Origin: Sutcliffiella sp. FSL R7-0096
Lineage (GTDB): Bacteria; Bacillota; Bacilli; Bacillales; Bacillaceae_I
Length of the DNA: 64,000 nt
Direction of reading: 5' to 3'
NCBI RefSeq assembly: GCF_038595065.1
Contig: NZ_CP152003.1
Coordinates: forward strand, 848,001-912,000
Positions 62,145 to 64,000 of the stretch are shown in pieces. Every line of letters starts with the position of its first letter. Positions within the stretch are counted from its first letter, which is position 1. The notes beneath the pieces were generated by a model. That model ran no database searches and was not told the DNA's origin. It saw only the letters and a program-made list of their open reading frames with translations. The translations under genes and the position numbers were made by a program.

Positions 62145-62401
62145 CAGACTGTTGACAAACCCAATTTATTTTTAAAATTGCGTATAATTGTTGATCTACG
62201 TTTCAGACGCTTCGCTTATCCAGAGGGCGGTCCGGGAGCCTCCTCGGGCTACGCCCTGCTGGGTCTCCCATGTCCCTTCCTCCCGCAGGAGTCTACGCGT
62301 CTTCCACTACGATCAACATAGTTATTTATTGCATACCTTGAAGATTAAAATAACTTTGTCTACACACTGAAGCCCTCTCACATAACCTCTTGTGAGAGAG
62401 C
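62112..62401. repeat. About 290-bp palindromic element with GC-rich core
   Basis: Outer hairpins AGCTCTCTCAC/GTGAGAGAGCT (62112-62143) and their copy at 62371-62401 flank inverted arms: GCTTCAG then TGTTGACAAA on the left, and on the right (complement) GCTTCAG then TGTAGACAAA. Inner arms GTTGATC face each other near 62190 and 62325. The core (about 62210-62305) is GC-rich and self-complementary (GGGAGCCTCC, GGGTCTCCC). No protein is encoded. It resembles the GC-rich intergenic elements repeated in many Bacillaceae genomes. Confidence 0.8.
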
Positions 62402-62406
62402 GTTTG

Positions 62407-62754
62407 TTATATCCCGATAAAGAAATACTGCTTATCGGAGCGTTCTATTGTTGAGACCTGATTAGTATAATCAACCCAGAATACTTGTTGCATCCTGTCG
62501 AGAGTGTCTTTTTTTATCTCCTGCTCAATCTCGACCATCAGTTCACGTGCTGTTTCCACAGGTATTTGGAAATGCTCTGCTGCCTGCACGTATGGATGAT
62601 GTTTCACCAGTAGATCAAAATATTGATCAGGGGTTTCCGCTTGTTCTTCATAAGCATATTCCACATCCTGAACAAAGTGATAGAAAAGTTGCTTTTCAGG
62701 GGGAAGCCCCGCCACACTGCATTTTATAAGGTATCTATATAAGCTTTCCTTCAT
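62407..62754 (-). CDS. Conserved hypothetical protein
   Basis: A 115-residue soluble protein, mostly helical, rich in aromatic residues and Glu (FYHFVQDVEYAYEEQAETPD). A stretch QAAEHFQIPVETARELMVEI could be a helix-turn-helix-like segment, but this is weak. AGGTG six bases before ATG 62754 sets the start. No known domain is recognised. It lies upstream of rpsN's 3' end by about 70 bases in the opposite order on the same strand, so read-through from rpsN is possible. Confidence 0.65.
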   Translation of the reverse strand: MKESLYRYLIKCSVAGLPPEKQLFYHFVQDVEYAYEEQAETPDQYFDLLVKHHPYVQAAEHFQIPVETARELMVEIEQEIKKDTLDRMQQVFWVDYTNQVSTIERSDKQYFFIGI

Positions 62755-62823
62755 CTGTAACACCTCATCATCTGTTCCGGGTTTTTACCATCATATGCAA
62801 AGTTCGTGTTAAAAGACGTTTTA

Positions 62824-63093
62824 TTACCAACTTGCCTTCTTCACACCAGGAACCTGACCCTTATGAGCAAACTCACGGAATGCAATACGTGACATTTTGA
62901 ATTTACGGATATAACCCCGCGGTCTGCCAGTTACCTCACAACGATTTTTCAGGCGGGTAGGGGAAGAGTCGCGTGGCAACTTGCGAAGGCCTTCGATATC
63001 ACCTTTTGCTTTTAATTCTCTGCGAATTTCTGCATATTGCTCAACCAGTTGCTGACGTTTTCTTTCTTTTGCTACTTTTGATTTTTTTGCCAT
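62824..63093 (-). CDS. rpsN: Zinc-independent 30S ribosomal protein S14 (alternative form)
   Basis: An 89-residue S14 protein. The zinc-ribbon cysteine pairs of the 61-residue Bacillus S14 are absent; only one Cys remains in [15 protein letters not shown]. The N-terminus is longer ([20 protein letters not shown]). This C-minus form (YhzA/RpsN2 in B. subtilis) replaces the zinc-containing S14 in zinc shortage. AAGGAG precedes the ATG, and a near-consensus Zur box lies 24 bases upstream, so derepression by zinc starvation is expected. Confidence 0.95.
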   Translation of the reverse strand: MAKKSKVAKERKRQQLVEQYAEIRRELKAKGDIEGLRKLPRDSSPTRLKNRCEVTGRPRGYIRKFKMSRIAFREFAHKGQVPGVKKASW

Positions 63094-63116
63094 GAATGAT
63101 ACCTCTCCTTTTATGA

Positions 63117-63137
63117 TAATAGTAATCGTTACGATTT
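63117..63137. promoter_or_regulatory. Zur box upstream of zinc-independent rpsN
   Basis: The 21-bp site contains AGTAATCGTTACGATTT and matches the Zur consensus AAATCGTAAT-N-ATTACGATTT at 18 of 20 or so defined positions by eye. It lies in the rpsN promoter region. Confidence 0.8.
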
Positions 63138-63334
63138 ATTAAATCATATATTACTTACGAATTCAAATAAAAAGTGTGGGCAATAAATTCTTTATACTGG
63201 TTTATCTGGATGCTAAGTGCACATTCACCAACAGCAAAAGCCCCAATCCCTACAAAATAATTTTTACTCGTTCTATGTCAGAATGGTATAATTAAATAAA
63301 GGTCAGCCTAAGCAGTGTTCCTTTGTTTAGGTTT

Positions 63335-63404
63335 ATAACTAAAAAAGTCCAGATACCGAATTTTTACTCGCTAATAACAATAATTTTTTAAGAAAAGAAC
63401 TTAG
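63335..63404 (+). mobile_element. Decayed MITE remnant (copy 6)
   Basis: AAAAAAGTCCAGATACCG followed by AATTTTTACTCGCTAATAAC and TTAAGAAAAGAACTT matches the right half of the MITE family with many changes. The left end cannot be found. Confidence 0.5.
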
Positions 63405-63475
63405 GTTTTTTTATTTTTCTATAGGGGTACACCCCTTTACATATGACTTATCTACTGACGGAGTGATGATTATTT

Positions 63476-64000
63476 ATGCAAATGCGGACGCGTCTTATTA
63501 AAAGTATCCCCAACATGTTCACACTGGGGAATTTATTTTGCGGTTTCTTATCGATCGGCTTTGCCGCAAAAGGAGAATACAGTAATGCAGCTATTTTAAT
63601 CCTTATCGGGATGATGTTAGATAGTATGGACGGACGTCTGGCTAGAATGTTGAATGCAGACGGGGAATTAGGTAAAGAACTCGATTCCTTGGCTGACGTT
63701 GTTACATTTGGTGTGGCACCTTCCTTTTTAGTTTATTATACTTATTTTTATCAGTTCGGCTTACTAGGTATGGCCATTGCAGGCTTGTTTCCGCTATTCG
63801 GTGCCTACAGATTGGCGCGTTTTAACATTAGTACAACCAAATCTTCCGGAAAATACTTCACAGGGGTTCCGATCACCGCAGCTGGTGGTATCCTTGCACT
63901 GTTGACTCTCTTCGGAAACTTTATCCCACAGATTGTAACAACGGTCATTTTCACTGCGTTTTGTTTCCTGATGGTCAGCAAAATAAAGATCCCAAGCTTC
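63476..64000 (+). CDS. pssA: CDP-diacylglycerol-serine O-phosphatidyltransferase (3' partial)
   Basis: The first 175 codons of a CDP-alcohol phosphatidyltransferase, running off the right edge. The family motif DG-x2-AR-x8-G-x3-D-x3-D is complete: MDGRLARMLNADG followed by GKELDSLAD. The N-terminus (RLIKSIPNMFTLGNLFCGFL) is typical of bacterial PssA, which makes phosphatidylserine in the membrane. GGAG lies 12 bases before ATG 63476, a rather long spacing; ATG 63482 is a possible alternative. Confidence 0.92.
   Translation, partial: MQMRTRLIKSIPNMFTLGNLFCGFLSIGFAAKGEYSNAAILILIGMMLDSMDGRLARMLNADGELGKELDSLADVVTFGVAPSFLVYYTYFYQFGLLGMAIAGLFPLFGAYRLARFNISTTKSSGKYFTGVPITAAGGILALLTLFGNFIPQIVTTVIFTAFCFLMVSKIKIPSF

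Overview
This is a chromosomal segment of a Gram-positive, spore-forming Bacillaceae member. The evidence is moderate G+C, strong AGGAGG-type ribosome sites, the natRK/natAB, mtlA-R-F-D and odhAB gene orders, a Zur-controlled zinc-free S14 protein, a candidate SigK promoter and Bacillus-type drug resistance genes. I cannot name the species from sequence alone; a Bacillus/Sutcliffiella-like soil or saline organism fits. No rRNA, tRNA, CRISPR array, prophage or intact transposase gene was found.

Layout. 0-9 kb: the end of an unknown gene, an ECF sigma/anti-sigma pair with its own promoter, a 52-bp tandem array, a macrolide phosphotransferase with a macrolide-arrest leader peptide, a YhhN membrane protein, an orphan GAF-PAS histidine kinase, an acyl-CoA thioesterase and SelO. 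9-25 kb: a BmrA-like exporter, a short UvrA paralogue, a double-MerR regulator, a PadR/HAAS pair, an RsbR-like STAS protein, and an MMPL exporter divergent from its OmpR-type two-component system; two paralogous HTH-TPR regulators lie on either side of that cluster. 25-34 kb: a 1.2-kb-residue secreted subtilase, a second 52-bp array, a TetR/DHA2 efflux pair and a methyltransferase lying between two MITE copies. 34-40 kb: a GIY-YIG nuclease and a three-gene McrBC-like cassette (coiled-coil protein, AAA+ motor, DUF2357-type nuclease), the best defence-system candidate. 40-50 kb: natRK divergent from natAB, then the mannitol operon. 49.6-54 kb: a DUF346 beta-propeller with a Tyr/Pro-rich head, a gammaproteobacterial-type FadR with a fatty-acid hydroxylase, and a BCCT betaine transporter. 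55-64 kb: odhAB, a DUF4352 lipoprotein, an oxidoreductase, a GNAT enzyme, a SET protein, a large palindromic element, zinc-free S14 with a Zur box, and the start of pssA.

The non-coding DNA is unusually rich in repeats: a MITE family with 25-bp inverted ends and 8-bp target duplications (five clear copies and one decayed copy), two related 52-bp arrays, two 21-bp arrays, a 35-bp element present three times, a 41-bp duplication and a 290-bp palindrome. Several genes form sense-and-respond modules: the leader peptide senses macrolides for mph, NatRK sites lie between natRK and natAB, CcpA-like sites precede mtlA and odhA, Zur controls rpsN, and a PadR operator pair precedes padR.
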